The notes beneath the pieces are model-generated. The model worked only from the letters and a program-made list of their open reading frames with translations, ran no database searches and had not been told where the DNA came from. Shown one piece after another: positions 1 through 8,274 of a stretch of DNA of 64,000 nucleotides (position 1 is its first letter; every line of letters begins with the position of its first letter). The stretch spans positions 410,950-474,949 of the forward strand of contig JAJPHN010000006.1 in NCBI GenBank assembly GCA_021325235.1, given 5' to 3'. Source of the stretch: Terriglobia bacterium (GTDB lineage Bacteria; Acidobacteriota; Terriglobia; Bryobacterales; Bryobacteraceae). The position numbers and the translations under genes are program-made.

Positions 1-1
1 G

Positions 2-1810
2 ACTGATCTGCCGCAAATCCCGGCCGGTTCTGCCATGCTCGCGGCCGAAGACGTCAACCACGACGGATTGCTCGACCTGGTCGCCTACGCGCCACAACCT
101 CTGACAATCATCAACGCCGCCAAAGACGTGAACGCGCCCGCCGTTTTCAAAGTTCTCGATAAAGCCCAACTTCCGCCATCGCCCCTCCGCGCCGACTTCA
201 ACGGTGACACCCGCGAGGATTACGCCCGCATTCTGCCCGACGGCAGCCTGCATGTCTATACCAATGCCTCCGCCGATCAGCACTGGTCAACCGTCTCGAT
301 TCGCGGCCAGAAAAACATCAAACTGGCAAACAATTCGACGATCGAGATGAAGTCCGGCGCCTATTACGGAAAACGCATTTCGCAAGGTGTGCCCATCGCG
401 TTCCCCGTTGACGACCGCGCCGACATCGATACCATCCGCATCACCTGGCCCAACGGTCTCATCCAGAACGAGCCCCGCCAGAAACGCGGCGAGCTGCTCA
501 AAATTCCCGAAGCCCAGCGCCTCTCCGGTTCCTGCCCGATGATCTTCACCTGGAATGGCGAGAAATTCCAGTTCATCACCGACGTACTCGGTGTCGCGCC
601 GCTCGGAGCCAGCTCAGGCGACGGTCATTACTTCCCGGTCGATCACGACGAATACATCCAGATCCCCGGTTCCGCGCTCAAACTCCGCAACGGCAAATAT
701 CAGGTCCACATCACGGAAGAACTGCATGAAGTCTCGTACCTCGATCAGGTGAAATTGATCGCCGTCGATCATCCTGCCGCCCAAAGCATCTACACCAACG
801 ACAAATTTAAGTCCCCGCCGTACCCTGAGTTCCGTCTCTTCGGCGCCGAAAAGAAAATCCATCCGCTCCGCGCCACCGATGCTCATGGCGTCGATGCCAC
901 CGCCCGCGTGCAGGCGCTCGATCATCGCTACCCCGATGCATTCCGGCATAACAGCGCCGGCGTCGCCGAACTGCACACGCTCGATCTCGGTTTCGGCAGT
1001 GCCGCCCGCGACAACAAAGCAGCTTTGGTCCTGAATGGCTGGGTCGACTGGGCCGACGGCAGCACGTTCCTCGGCGCCGCGCAAAGCGGTCACGGGCTGA
1101 TCTTTCCCTATCTGCAGGTGAAAGACGCCGCGGGCCAATGGAAAACCGTCGTCGCTGACATGGGCATCCCGTCCGGCAAGCCGAAGACCATCGTCGTCGA
1201 TCTCGCCGGTAAATTTCTGTCGCCGTCGCGCGAAGTCCGGATCGTCACGAACCTCTGCGTCTATTGGGACGAAGTCTTCCTCATCGAAAATTCCGCCGCG
1301 CCGCAAGTACGCATGGCGCAGCTCGATGCTTCACAAGCCCAACTCCATTTCCGCGGCTTCTCCAGGCCGGTCATCGATCCCGCACGCCAGCAGCCCGAAC
1401 AGTTTCTCTACGACCAGGTGCGGCCCGTCTCGAGCTGGAATCCCACGCGCGGCCGTTACACCCGTTACGGCGACGTTCTCCCGCTGGTCAAAAACATCGA
1501 CGATGAGATGGTCATCATGGGTTCCGGCGATGAGTTGATGCTCGAGTACTCCGCCTCCGACCTGCCCGCGCTTGCACCCGGCTGGACCCGCGATTTCCTG
1601 CTCCTCGTCGATGGCTGGGCCAAGGACTCCGATGCCAACACCGCCTTCAGCGAAAGCGTTCTTCCGCTTCCGTTCCACGCTATGAGCGCTTATCCGTATC
1701 CTAAAGCCGAAGCGTATCCAAACGATCCCGAGCACCAGCGCTACCTTCGCGAATACCTGACCCGGCCGGCTCTCGAATTAATCCGCCCGCTCGCACATAC
1801 CGGTTACTGA
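2..1810 (+). CDS. FG-GAP/ASPIC-UnbV domain protein, 5'-truncated by window edge
   Basis: The reading frame is open from base 2 with no stop, so the true start lies left of the window and the ATG at 35 is internal. Two FG-GAP/VCBS-type calcium-binding stretches are visible (DVNHDGLLDL near the start and DFNGDTREDY about 45 codons later), followed by an ASPIC/UnbV-type segment (IEMKSGAYYG ... IRITWPNGLIQNE). The remaining ~400 residues contain no motif I recognise beyond a conserved-looking GSCPMIFTWNGEKFQF stretch. Such proteins are usually exported beta-propellers and are abundant in Acidobacteria, often with TPR repeats in the missing N-terminus. A Nif3-like gene follows after 3 bases, so the two are probably cotranscribed. 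No specific substrate can be named. Confidence 0.8.
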   Translation, partial: TDLPQIPAGSAMLAAEDVNHDGLLDLVAYAPQPLTIINAAKDVNAPAVFKVLDKAQLPPSPLRADFNGDTREDYARILPDGSLHVYTNASADQHWSTVSIRGQKNIKLANNSTIEMKSGAYYGKRISQGVPIAFPVDDRADIDTIRITWPNGLIQNEPRQKRGELLKIPEAQRLSGSCPMIFTWNGEKFQFITDVLGVAPLGASSGDGHYFPVDHDEYIQIPGSALKLRNGKYQVHITEELHEVSYLDQVKLIAVDHPAAQSIYTNDKFKSPPYPEFRLFGAEKKIHPLRATDAHGVDATARVQALDHRYPDAFRHNSAGVAELHTLDLGFGSAARDNKAALVLNGWVDWADGSTFLGAAQSGHGLIFPYLQVKDAAGQWKTVVADMGIPSGKPKTIVVDLAGKFLSPSREVRIVTNLCVYWDEVFLIENSAAPQVRMAQLDASQAQLHFRGFSRPVIDPARQQPEQFLYDQVRPVSSWNPTRGRYTRYGDVLPLVKNIDDEMVIMGSGDELMLEYSASDLPALAPGWTRDFLLLVDGWAKDSDANTAFSESVLPLPFHAMSAYPYPKAEAYPNDPEHQRYLREYLTRPALELIRPLAHTGY

Positions 1811-1813
1811 TTC

Positions 1814-2668
1814 ATGAAACTCGCTCTTCTCGTCCTCGCTGCCACATCGCTCCAGGCGCAGCAAACCATCACCGCCCGCCAGGTCATCGATCGCATTCAG
1901 CAGCATCTCGGCGTTACGCTCCCGGCAAACACCGTCGACACCTTTAAAGCCGGTAATCCCGACGAGCCGGTGAAAGGCATTGCCGTAACCATGATGGCAA
2001 CCTACGACGTCCTCGAACGTGCCGCGCGCGCGGGCAACACTCTGGTCATCACGCACGAGCCAACCTTCTACAACCATCTCGACAAGACCAGCGATCTCGA
2101 AAAGCAAGACGATCCCGTTCTCGCAGCCAAGCAGAAATTCATCACCGATCATCACCTCGTGGTCTGGCGCTTTCACGATGGCTGGCATCTGCACAATCCC
2201 GATGGCATTCTGCTCGGCATGACCAGGGCTCTCGGCTGGCAAAGATACCAGAATGCGGACCAGCCCCACTTGTTCCAGTTGCCCGAAACCTCGCTCAGCG
2301 AGCTCGCCGCCAGCGTGAAGTCAAAACTCAACATCAACGTCCTTCGCGTCGTGGGCGACCGCAATCTCCGTGTCGCGAAAGTCGCCATGCTGCCCGGCGC
2401 TGCCGGGTCCGCGAAGCAGATTCAGCTACTCGAGCGCCCTGACGTCGAGGCACTCGTGATCGGCGAAACTCCCGAATGGGAAACTGTCGAATACGTGGCC
2501 GACGCCGCCTCCGAAAGCCGCCATAAAGCGCTTCTCATTCTCGGCCACATTCCCTCCGAACAAGCCGGCATGGAAGAATGCACAGCCTGGCTGCGCGGCT
2601 TCATCTCCGAGGTGCCTGTCACCTTCGTCCCGGCCAAAGAACCCTTCTGGCTGCCCGGCTCGCGCTGA
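1814..2668 (+). CDS. Nif3-like (DUF34) dinuclear-metal protein with signal peptide
   Basis: This 284-residue protein begins with a short hydrophobic leader (MKLALLVLAATSLQAQ) that looks like a signal peptide, unusual for the normally cytoplasmic Nif3/YbgI family. The family fold is suggested by VKGIAVTMMATYDVLERA followed by THEPTFYNH, in the place of the metal-binding HHP loop, and by the C-terminal GHIPSEQAGMEE segment carrying the family's second His and Glu ligands. In ordinary members the first motif is HHP; here it is HEP, so the metal site may differ. Nif3 proteins bind two metal ions and have no settled physiological reaction. The ATG is 3 bases after the upstream stop, which suggests translational coupling. 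Confidence 0.7.
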   Translation: MKLALLVLAATSLQAQQTITARQVIDRIQQHLGVTLPANTVDTFKAGNPDEPVKGIAVTMMATYDVLERAARAGNTLVITHEPTFYNHLDKTSDLEKQDDPVLAAKQKFITDHHLVVWRFHDGWHLHNPDGILLGMTRALGWQRYQNADQPHLFQLPETSLSELAASVKSKLNINVLRVVGDRNLRVAKVAMLPGAAGSAKQIQLLERPDVEALVIGETPEWETVEYVADAASESRHKALLILGHIPSEQAGMEECTAWLRGFISEVPVTFVPAKEPFWLPGSR

Positions 2669-2741
2669 ACGTTTCGCATTGTAAACCGCGCCTGTTCGAT
2701 CCCGCTCCCCGCTGCTATATTTGATCGCAACAGGCCGCGAG

Positions 2742-3926
2742 ATGAAGCTCACTCAAACTGTCTTTGAAGCGCTTGACAGGTTTCGCATCGAGATTCCATC
2801 TTGGGGCTTCGCCAACACCGGTACGCGCTTCGGGAAATTTATCCAGCCCGCCGCCGCCACCACCACCGAGGAAAAATTCAGCGATGCCGGTCAGGTCCAG
2901 GCGCTCACCGGCGTTTGCCCAACAGTCGCGCTGCACGTACTCTGGGATCTGCCCAACGGCCTTGCCGATGTTCCCGAAGTCGAGAAGCTCGCCGCGCACT
3001 ATGGTGTCCGTCCCGGCTCTATCAACCCGAATCTCTTTCAGGACCAGATTTATAAATACGGCTCCTTCGCCAATCCCGACGAGAGCATTCGCCGCGAAGC
3101 TGCGCGCCACGCCGAGTTATGCGTGGAGATCGCAAAACGTCTCAATAGCCGCGACATCTCTTTCTGGTTTACCGACGGTTCCAATTACCCCGGCACCGCC
3201 AATATCCGCGAACGCAAGCATCTCTTCACCGAGGCTCTGAAGCGCGTTCATCGGGAACTCGCCGCCGATCAGCGCATGCTCGTCGAGTATAAGCCGTTTG
3301 AGCCCGCTTTCTATCACACCGACATCGCCGATTGGGGCATGGCGCTCCTGCTCGCGCGCCAAGCCGGGCCCCAGGCCAAGGTCCTTGTCGATACCGGCCA
3401 CCATTACGCCTCGCAGAATATCGAGCAGATCGTAGCCTGGCTGCTCGATGAAAATATGCTCGGCGGTTTCCACTTCAACGATCGCCGCTACGCCGACGAC
3501 GATCTCACTCTCGGCTCCATCGACCCTTATCAGGTCTTTCGCATCTTCCACGAGATCCGTTTCTATGAATGGGACGCTGGGAAGCAGGCCGATATCGCCT
3601 ACATGATCGATCAGAGCCATAACCTCAAAGGCAAAATCGAGGCCATGCTGCAGACGGTCGGCATGGCGCAGGAGCTTTTCGCCAAAGCCGCCCTCATCGA
3701 TTACAAGCGGCTCGTTCGCGCGCAGAAGAACGCCGATCTCGTCGCGGCCGAGTCCTGTCTGCAGGACGCCTTCGCGACCGATGTGCGTCCCGCCGTGTGG
3801 GAATGGCGCGAATCGAAGGGTCTGCCGCGCAATCCGCTGGAAGCATTCCGCGGCAGTGGTTATCTGGAACGCATCACCGAAGAACGCGCCGCGCGCAACG
3901 CAGCCGGCATCTCCTCCTACGCCTGA
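2742..3926 (+). CDS. rhaI: L-rhamnose isomerase (RhaI type)
   Basis: It interconverts L-rhamnose and L-rhamnulose, the first step of phosphorylative rhamnose catabolism in the cytoplasm. The 394-residue product (from the ATG at 2742) closely matches the RhaI/Pseudomonas-type enzyme, a metal-dependent TIM barrel. Conserved blocks include GSINPNLFQDQ, WFTDGSNYPGT, VEYKPFEPAFYHTD, VDTGHH and GGFHFNDRRYADDDL; the Glu of VEYKPF, the Asp of VDTGHH and the His of FHFNDRR occupy the positions of metal ligands in the family. A TTG at 2721 would add seven residues; I preferred the ATG, though neither has a convincing ribosome-binding site. The rhaD fusion gene follows after 31 bases, then rhaT, which strongly supports the assignment. 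Confidence 0.92.
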   Translation: MKLTQTVFEALDRFRIEIPSWGFANTGTRFGKFIQPAAATTTEEKFSDAGQVQALTGVCPTVALHVLWDLPNGLADVPEVEKLAAHYGVRPGSINPNLFQDQIYKYGSFANPDESIRREAARHAELCVEIAKRLNSRDISFWFTDGSNYPGTANIRERKHLFTEALKRVHRELAADQRMLVEYKPFEPAFYHTDIADWGMALLLARQAGPQAKVLVDTGHHYASQNIEQIVAWLLDENMLGGFHFNDRRYADDDLTLGSIDPYQVFRIFHEIRFYEWDAGKQADIAYMIDQSHNLKGKIEAMLQTVGMAQELFAKAALIDYKRLVRAQKNADLVAAESCLQDAFATDVRPAVWEWRESKGLPRNPLEAFRGSGYLERITEERAARNAAGISSYA

Positions 3927-3957
3927 CAGCGCTGCCGTTTCACAATAAAGAAGGCCT

Positions 3958-6177
3958 ATGCCCGAAATCAGCGACATTGTTCATCTCAAAGATCTCTGGG
4001 ACGAAAAAGAAGCAGCCTCACTCGCCGGCAACCCGCTGGCGCTGCTGCGCTACCGTTCCAATCTGCTCGGAGCCGACCTGCGCATCACCAACTTCGGCGG
4101 CGGAAATACCAGTTCCAAATTCGAGCTGCCCGATCCGTTCACCGGCAAGCCCGCGCGTGTGCTCGCCGTCAAAGGCAGCGGCGGCGATCTCGGCTCGATT
4201 CAGGAATCCGGCTTCGCGCTGCTCTATCTCGACCGCCTCGAACAGCTCAAGAACCGTTACCGCGGCGAGCAATATGAAGACGAGATGGTCGACTACTACC
4301 CGCTCTGCGCCTTCGGGCAGAATCGAGTCGCCGCTTCCATCGACACGCCTCTGCACGCCTTCGTTCCCGCGCCGCATGTCGATCATCTGCATCCCGACTG
4401 GGCCATTGCCATTGCCGCAGCCGCTAACGGTAAGCAGAAGCTCGAAGAATTCAATCGTAAATTCGGCCGCAAAATTGTCTGGCTTCCCTGGCAGCGCCCC
4501 GGTTTCGAACTCGGTCTGCAGCTCGAGCGCGCCATCAAAGACAACCCTGGCTGCGACGGTGTTCTGCTCGGCAGCCACGGCCTCTTTACCTGGGGCAGCA
4601 CCCAGCGCGAGTGCTATCTGAGCAGCATCCACACCATCGACCAGATGGGCGAGTTCATTCTCGAGCATCAGAAAAAGTCGGGCCCTGTATTCGGCGGTCT
4701 GGATCACGCAGCGCTTCCAAACCGCGCCGACGTGGCCGCAGCCATTCTTCCCGCTCTGCGCGGCATCGCTTCTTCTAACAAGCGCGTCATCGCGCATTAC
4801 ACCGATCACGAAGACGCGCTCACCTTCGCTGGATCGAAATGGGCCGCTGAGTTAGGTCAATTGGGAACCAGCTGTCCCGACCACTTTCTGCGCACCAAAA
4901 TCTGCCCCATGTTCGTCGACTGGGATCCCGCCAAACAAACACTCGACGATCTCAAAGCCCAGATCGAAAAGCGCGCCGGCGAGTATCGCTCCACCTATGC
5001 CGCTTACTACAAAGATTGGGCCACTCCTCAATCTCCGAAGCTGCGCGATCCGAATCCATCCGTCGTACTGATTCCGGGCGTTGGCCTTTTCGGTTTCGGC
5101 AAGAACAAGAAAGAAGCGCGCATCACCACTGAGTTCTTCATCAACGCCATCCACGTCATGACCGGCGCTAGTGCGCTTTCCGAAGGTGAAGCATCGCATC
5201 CCTACCCGCAGTCGCGCCATCCCGAGCGATCCAAGGAGTTCGCCAGCGCCCGCAATTACGTCGCGCTGCCGCGCTCTGAAGCATTCCGCATCGAATACTG
5301 GGCGCTCGAAGAAGCCAAACTCCAGCGCATGCCTCCCGAGGCCGAATTCAGCCGCAAAATCGTCCTGATCGTGGGCGGTGGCAGCGGCATCGGCCGCGAA
5401 ACCGCGCTGCTGCTCGCCGGCAAGGGTGCGCATATCGTCGTCGCGGACATGAACGAAAGCGCCGCATCGGAAGTAGCAAAGGAAGCCGCCGCCGTTGCGG
5501 GTAAAGACGCCATTTCGCACACTGCTGTCAATCTCTCCTCCACCGAAAGCATCGCCGCCGCGCTCCGCCACACAATTCTCCAGTTCGGCGGCGTCGACGT
5601 GGTCGTCAATACCGCGGCCATTTTCCCGGTGGGCGCAAATCCCGACGGAACACTCACCGAAGCGCAATGGGACACCACGTTCCGCGTCAACGTCACCGGC
5701 AATTACCTGCTGGCGCGCGCCCTCGGCAACTTGTTCCGCGAACAGAAACTGCCGGCCTCCATCGTTCTGACCAGTTCCGCCAACGCCGTCGTCCCGAAAG
5801 CCGGTAGCGAAGCCTACGACATCAGCAAGTCGGCGCTGAATCATCTCATCCGCGAGCTCGCGCTCGGACTCGGGCCACTGGTGCGCGTCAATGGCATCGC
5901 ACCTGCCACCGTTGTCGCCGGTTCTACGATGTTCCCGCGCGATCGCGTCATGCAGTCGCTCAAAAAATACAAGATCGAATTCTCCGAGTCCGAATCCACC
6001 GAAGAGCTGCGCGGCAAACTCGCCGATTTCTACGCCCAGCGCACCATCACGCGCCGTCCCATTCTTCCGGCTGACTGCGCCAACGCCATCCGCTGGCTCG
6101 CCAGCGACGAAAGCGCCAAGACAACCGGCCACATCATCCCCGTCGATGGCGGTCTCTCGGAAGCCTTTCTGCGCTGA
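3958..6177 (+). CDS. rhaD: Bifunctional rhamnulose-1-phosphate aldolase / lactaldehyde dehydrogenase-type SDR
   Basis: The N-terminal part (about residues 20-410) is a class II aldolase domain with HVDHLHPDW and GSHGLFTWG motifs, which splits L-rhamnulose-1-phosphate to DHAP and L-lactaldehyde. The C-terminal part (about 460-739) is a short-chain dehydrogenase with the nucleotide motif GGGSGIGRE, a catalytic serine in VLTSSANAVV and the YDISK Tyr-Lys pair. Fusions of this type are known as RhaD/RhaE and are thought to convert the lactaldehyde onward, giving lactate. At 739 residues it is a little longer than the usual ~690. The ATG has an AAGAAGG ribosome-binding site just upstream. It sits between rhaI and rhaT; the required rhamnulokinase is not in the window. 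Confidence 0.92.
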   Translation: MPEISDIVHLKDLWDEKEAASLAGNPLALLRYRSNLLGADLRITNFGGGNTSSKFELPDPFTGKPARVLAVKGSGGDLGSIQESGFALLYLDRLEQLKNRYRGEQYEDEMVDYYPLCAFGQNRVAASIDTPLHAFVPAPHVDHLHPDWAIAIAAAANGKQKLEEFNRKFGRKIVWLPWQRPGFELGLQLERAIKDNPGCDGVLLGSHGLFTWGSTQRECYLSSIHTIDQMGEFILEHQKKSGPVFGGLDHAALPNRADVAAAILPALRGIASSNKRVIAHYTDHEDALTFAGSKWAAELGQLGTSCPDHFLRTKICPMFVDWDPAKQTLDDLKAQIEKRAGEYRSTYAAYYKDWATPQSPKLRDPNPSVVLIPGVGLFGFGKNKKEARITTEFFINAIHVMTGASALSEGEASHPYPQSRHPERSKEFASARNYVALPRSEAFRIEYWALEEAKLQRMPPEAEFSRKIVLIVGGGSGIGRETALLLAGKGAHIVVADMNESAASEVAKEAAAVAGKDAISHTAVNLSSTESIAAALRHTILQFGGVDVVVNTAAIFPVGANPDGTLTEAQWDTTFRVNVTGNYLLARALGNLFREQKLPASIVLTSSANAVVPKAGSEAYDISKSALNHLIRELALGLGPLVRVNGIAPATVVAGSTMFPRDRVMQSLKKYKIEFSESESTEELRGKLADFYAQRTITRRPILPADCANAIRWLASDESAKTTGHIIPVDGGLSEAFLR

Positions 6178-6187
6178 GTAGAAACGC

Positions 6188-7363
6188 ATGCTTCCCAATC
6201 CTGTCATCGGCGTCATCTTTCACTGGTTGGGAGGCCTCGCCTCCGGCAGCTTCTACGTCCCCTACCGGTTCGTCAGGCGCTGGTCGTGGGAAACGTACTG
6301 GCTGGTCGGAGGCGTCTTCAGCTGGATCATCGCACCCTGGCTGTTTGCGTTCCTGCTCACGCGCAACCTGCCTGCCGTTCTCTCCGCTACTCCCGCGCGC
6401 ACCTGGTTCTTCTGTATCCTCTTTGGCTTAATGTGGGGCGTCGGCGGCCTCACCTTCGGGCTCACCATGCGCTATCTCGGCCTCTCGCTCGGCATGGCCA
6501 TCGTCCTCGGGCTCTGCGCCGCCTTCGGCACTCTCGTGCCGCCCATCTTCAACGGCACCTTTGTCTCCGAAGTGCTCGGCACAAACTCCGGCCGCGTCAT
6601 CCTGCTCGGCGTCTTCGTCTGTCTGGCCGGCATCGCTATCGCCGGACTCGCCGGCATTTACAAAGAGCGCGAAATGTCCACTGAGCAGCAGCGCGCCGCC
6701 ATCCAGGAATTCGATCTCCGCAAAGGTTTTCTCGTAGCGCTGCTCTCGGGTGTCATGAGCGCCTGTTTCAAGTACGGTCTCGACGCCGGCGCAGCCATGA
6801 AAGCTCTGACCGTCCAGCAGGGCACGCCGCCTCTGTGGCAAGGCTTGCCCGTTCTGATCGTCGTCCTCATCGGCGGTTTCGCCACCAACTTCATCTGGAC
6901 CCTCTATCTCAACATCCGCAATCGCACCGGCCACGAATACCTCGCAAAAGAGCTGCCGGTTTCTCCCAACTCCGCAGGCGGTCCGATCCCGGTCGAAGAC
7001 ACGGCACTGAACGGCCCCACAGCCGCCGCGTTCGCGCATACCGCAACCCAGATTCTTCCCGAAACCGTCCGCGTCCCACTGCTGCGCAACTACGTTCTCT
7101 GCGCCGTCGCCGGCGTCACCTGGTATCTGCAGTTCTTCTTCTACAGCATGGGCGAAACGAAGATGGGTATCTACACCTTTTCGAGCTGGAGCCTGCACAT
7201 GGCGAGCATCGTCATCTTCAGCACCCTCTGGGGACTCGGCCTCCACGAATGGCGCGGTGCGAGTAAAAAGCCGATGCGCCTGCTCTTCCTCGCTCTTGCC
7301 ACTTTGATCGGCTCTACTCTGATCATCGGCTACGGCAACTATCTCGCCGCCCCTGTTCACTGA
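6188..7363 (+). CDS. rhaT: L-rhamnose/H+ symporter family protein
   Basis: A 391-residue polytopic inner-membrane protein with about ten hydrophobic segments, matching the RhaT drug/metabolite-transporter-like family. Recognisable blocks are GVIFHWLGGLASGSFYVPYR at the N-terminus and FGLMWGVGGLTFGLTMRYLG, LGMAIVLGLCAAFGTL and FFFYSMGETKMG further on. RhaT imports L-rhamnose with a proton. The length is somewhat above the ~345 residues of the E. coli protein; the extra residues lie in a hydrophilic loop around residues 250-290. It starts 10 bases after the aldolase stop and is followed 2 bases later by the amidohydrolase, so the four genes look like one operon. Confidence 0.9.
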   Translation: MLPNPVIGVIFHWLGGLASGSFYVPYRFVRRWSWETYWLVGGVFSWIIAPWLFAFLLTRNLPAVLSATPARTWFFCILFGLMWGVGGLTFGLTMRYLGLSLGMAIVLGLCAAFGTLVPPIFNGTFVSEVLGTNSGRVILLGVFVCLAGIAIAGLAGIYKEREMSTEQQRAAIQEFDLRKGFLVALLSGVMSACFKYGLDAGAAMKALTVQQGTPPLWQGLPVLIVVLIGGFATNFIWTLYLNIRNRTGHEYLAKELPVSPNSAGGPIPVEDTALNGPTAAAFAHTATQILPETVRVPLLRNYVLCAVAGVTWYLQFFFYSMGETKMGIYTFSSWSLHMASIVIFSTLWGLGLHEWRGASKKPMRLLFLALATLIGSTLIIGYGNYLAAPVH

Positions 7364-7365
7364 AC

Positions 7366-8274
7366 ATGAACCGCCGCGAATTTGCCACGGCCGTGTTCGC
7401 CGGCGCTATGGATTCGCCGCCAATTCCCATCATCGACACGCATATCCACCTCTTTGATACACGTCGTCCGCAGGGCGTTCCCTGGCCGCCCAAAGATAAT
7501 CCGATCCTGTATAAACCCGCGCTGCCCGATCGTTATCGCCGAATCGCCCAGCCACTCGGCGTAGTGGGCGCTATCGAGGTCGAAGCGAGTCCCTGGCTCG
7601 AGGACAACCAGTGGGTGCTCGATCTCGCCGCGCACGATCACATCCTGGTCGGCACCATCGGCGATCTCGAACCGGGCCAGCGCGAATTTCCCTCGCAACT
7701 CGAGCGCTTCCATAAGAACCCGCTCTTCCGCGGCATCCGCTATGGCAATCTCTGGGGACGCGATCTCAGCGCCCGCATCTCCGATCCGGTTTTTCTCGCC
7801 CATCTCAAGCTTCTCGCCCGGGCCGGCCTCGTCCTCGACACCGCCAATCCCGACACCAGGCTGGTAGCAGCCGTTGTGCGTCTGAGCGATCGCTTGCCGG
7901 ATCTCCGCATCGTCCTCGATCATCTGCCGAATCTCGAAATCCCAACCGATCCTCAGGCTCGCCGCGCTTACGAGGCCGACCTCGATCACCTCCGCCATCG
8001 CAAACAGGTCTTCGCAAAGATCTCCCAAGTGCTGCAGGTGAAAAACAGGCGCGAAGTCCTCGACCAGCTCTGGGACGTTTTCGGCGAAGATCGCGTCCTC
8101 TACGGCAGCGACTGGCCCAATAGCGATCCGTTCGGAACCTACGCCGAAGTGCTTGCCGCGGTTCGTCCCTATGTCGAATCCAAAGGCCGCGCCGCCGCCG
8201 AGAAATACTTCTGGAAAAACTCGCTCACCGCCTACCGCTGGGTCAAGCGCGACGCAGCCCAGCCTACCGCCTAA
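7366..8274 (+). CDS. Amidohydrolase family protein, L-rhamnono/L-fucono-lactonase-like
   Basis: The protein has the amidohydrolase-2 signature: an N-terminal DTHIHLFD metal-binding motif, a mid-protein IVLDHLPN block and a C-terminal YGSDWPNSDPFG block carrying the final metal-site Asp. This is the family of L-fuconolactonase and related 6-deoxysugar lactonases. Position as the last gene of the rhamnose operon suggests it opens L-rhamnono-1,4-lactone or a related lactone, but that is inferred from context. The first residues (MNRREFATAVFAGAM) resemble a short twin-arginine leader, although the enzyme body starts almost immediately, so export is uncertain. Its stop overlaps the 3' end of the convergent GH106 gene by 11 bases. 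Confidence 0.78.
   Translation: MNRREFATAVFAGAMDSPPIPIIDTHIHLFDTRRPQGVPWPPKDNPILYKPALPDRYRRIAQPLGVVGAIEVEASPWLEDNQWVLDLAAHDHILVGTIGDLEPGQREFPSQLERFHKNPLFRGIRYGNLWGRDLSARISDPVFLAHLKLLARAGLVLDTANPDTRLVAAVVRLSDRLPDLRIVLDHLPNLEIPTDPQARRAYEADLDHLRHRKQVFAKISQVLQVKNRREVLDQLWDVFGEDRVLYGSDWPNSDPFGTYAEVLAAVRPYVESKGRAAAEKYFWKNSLTAYRWVKRDAAQPTA

Noticed and set aside
2721..2741. TTG start for rhaI seven codons upstream
   Set aside because: Possible, but the ATG at 2742 is the stronger codon and neither has a clear ribosome-binding site.
4852..6216. Long minus-strand open frame opposite rhaD
   Set aside because: Its composition is the antisense shadow of a strongly conserved aldolase-dehydrogenase; no family motif or ribosome-binding site.
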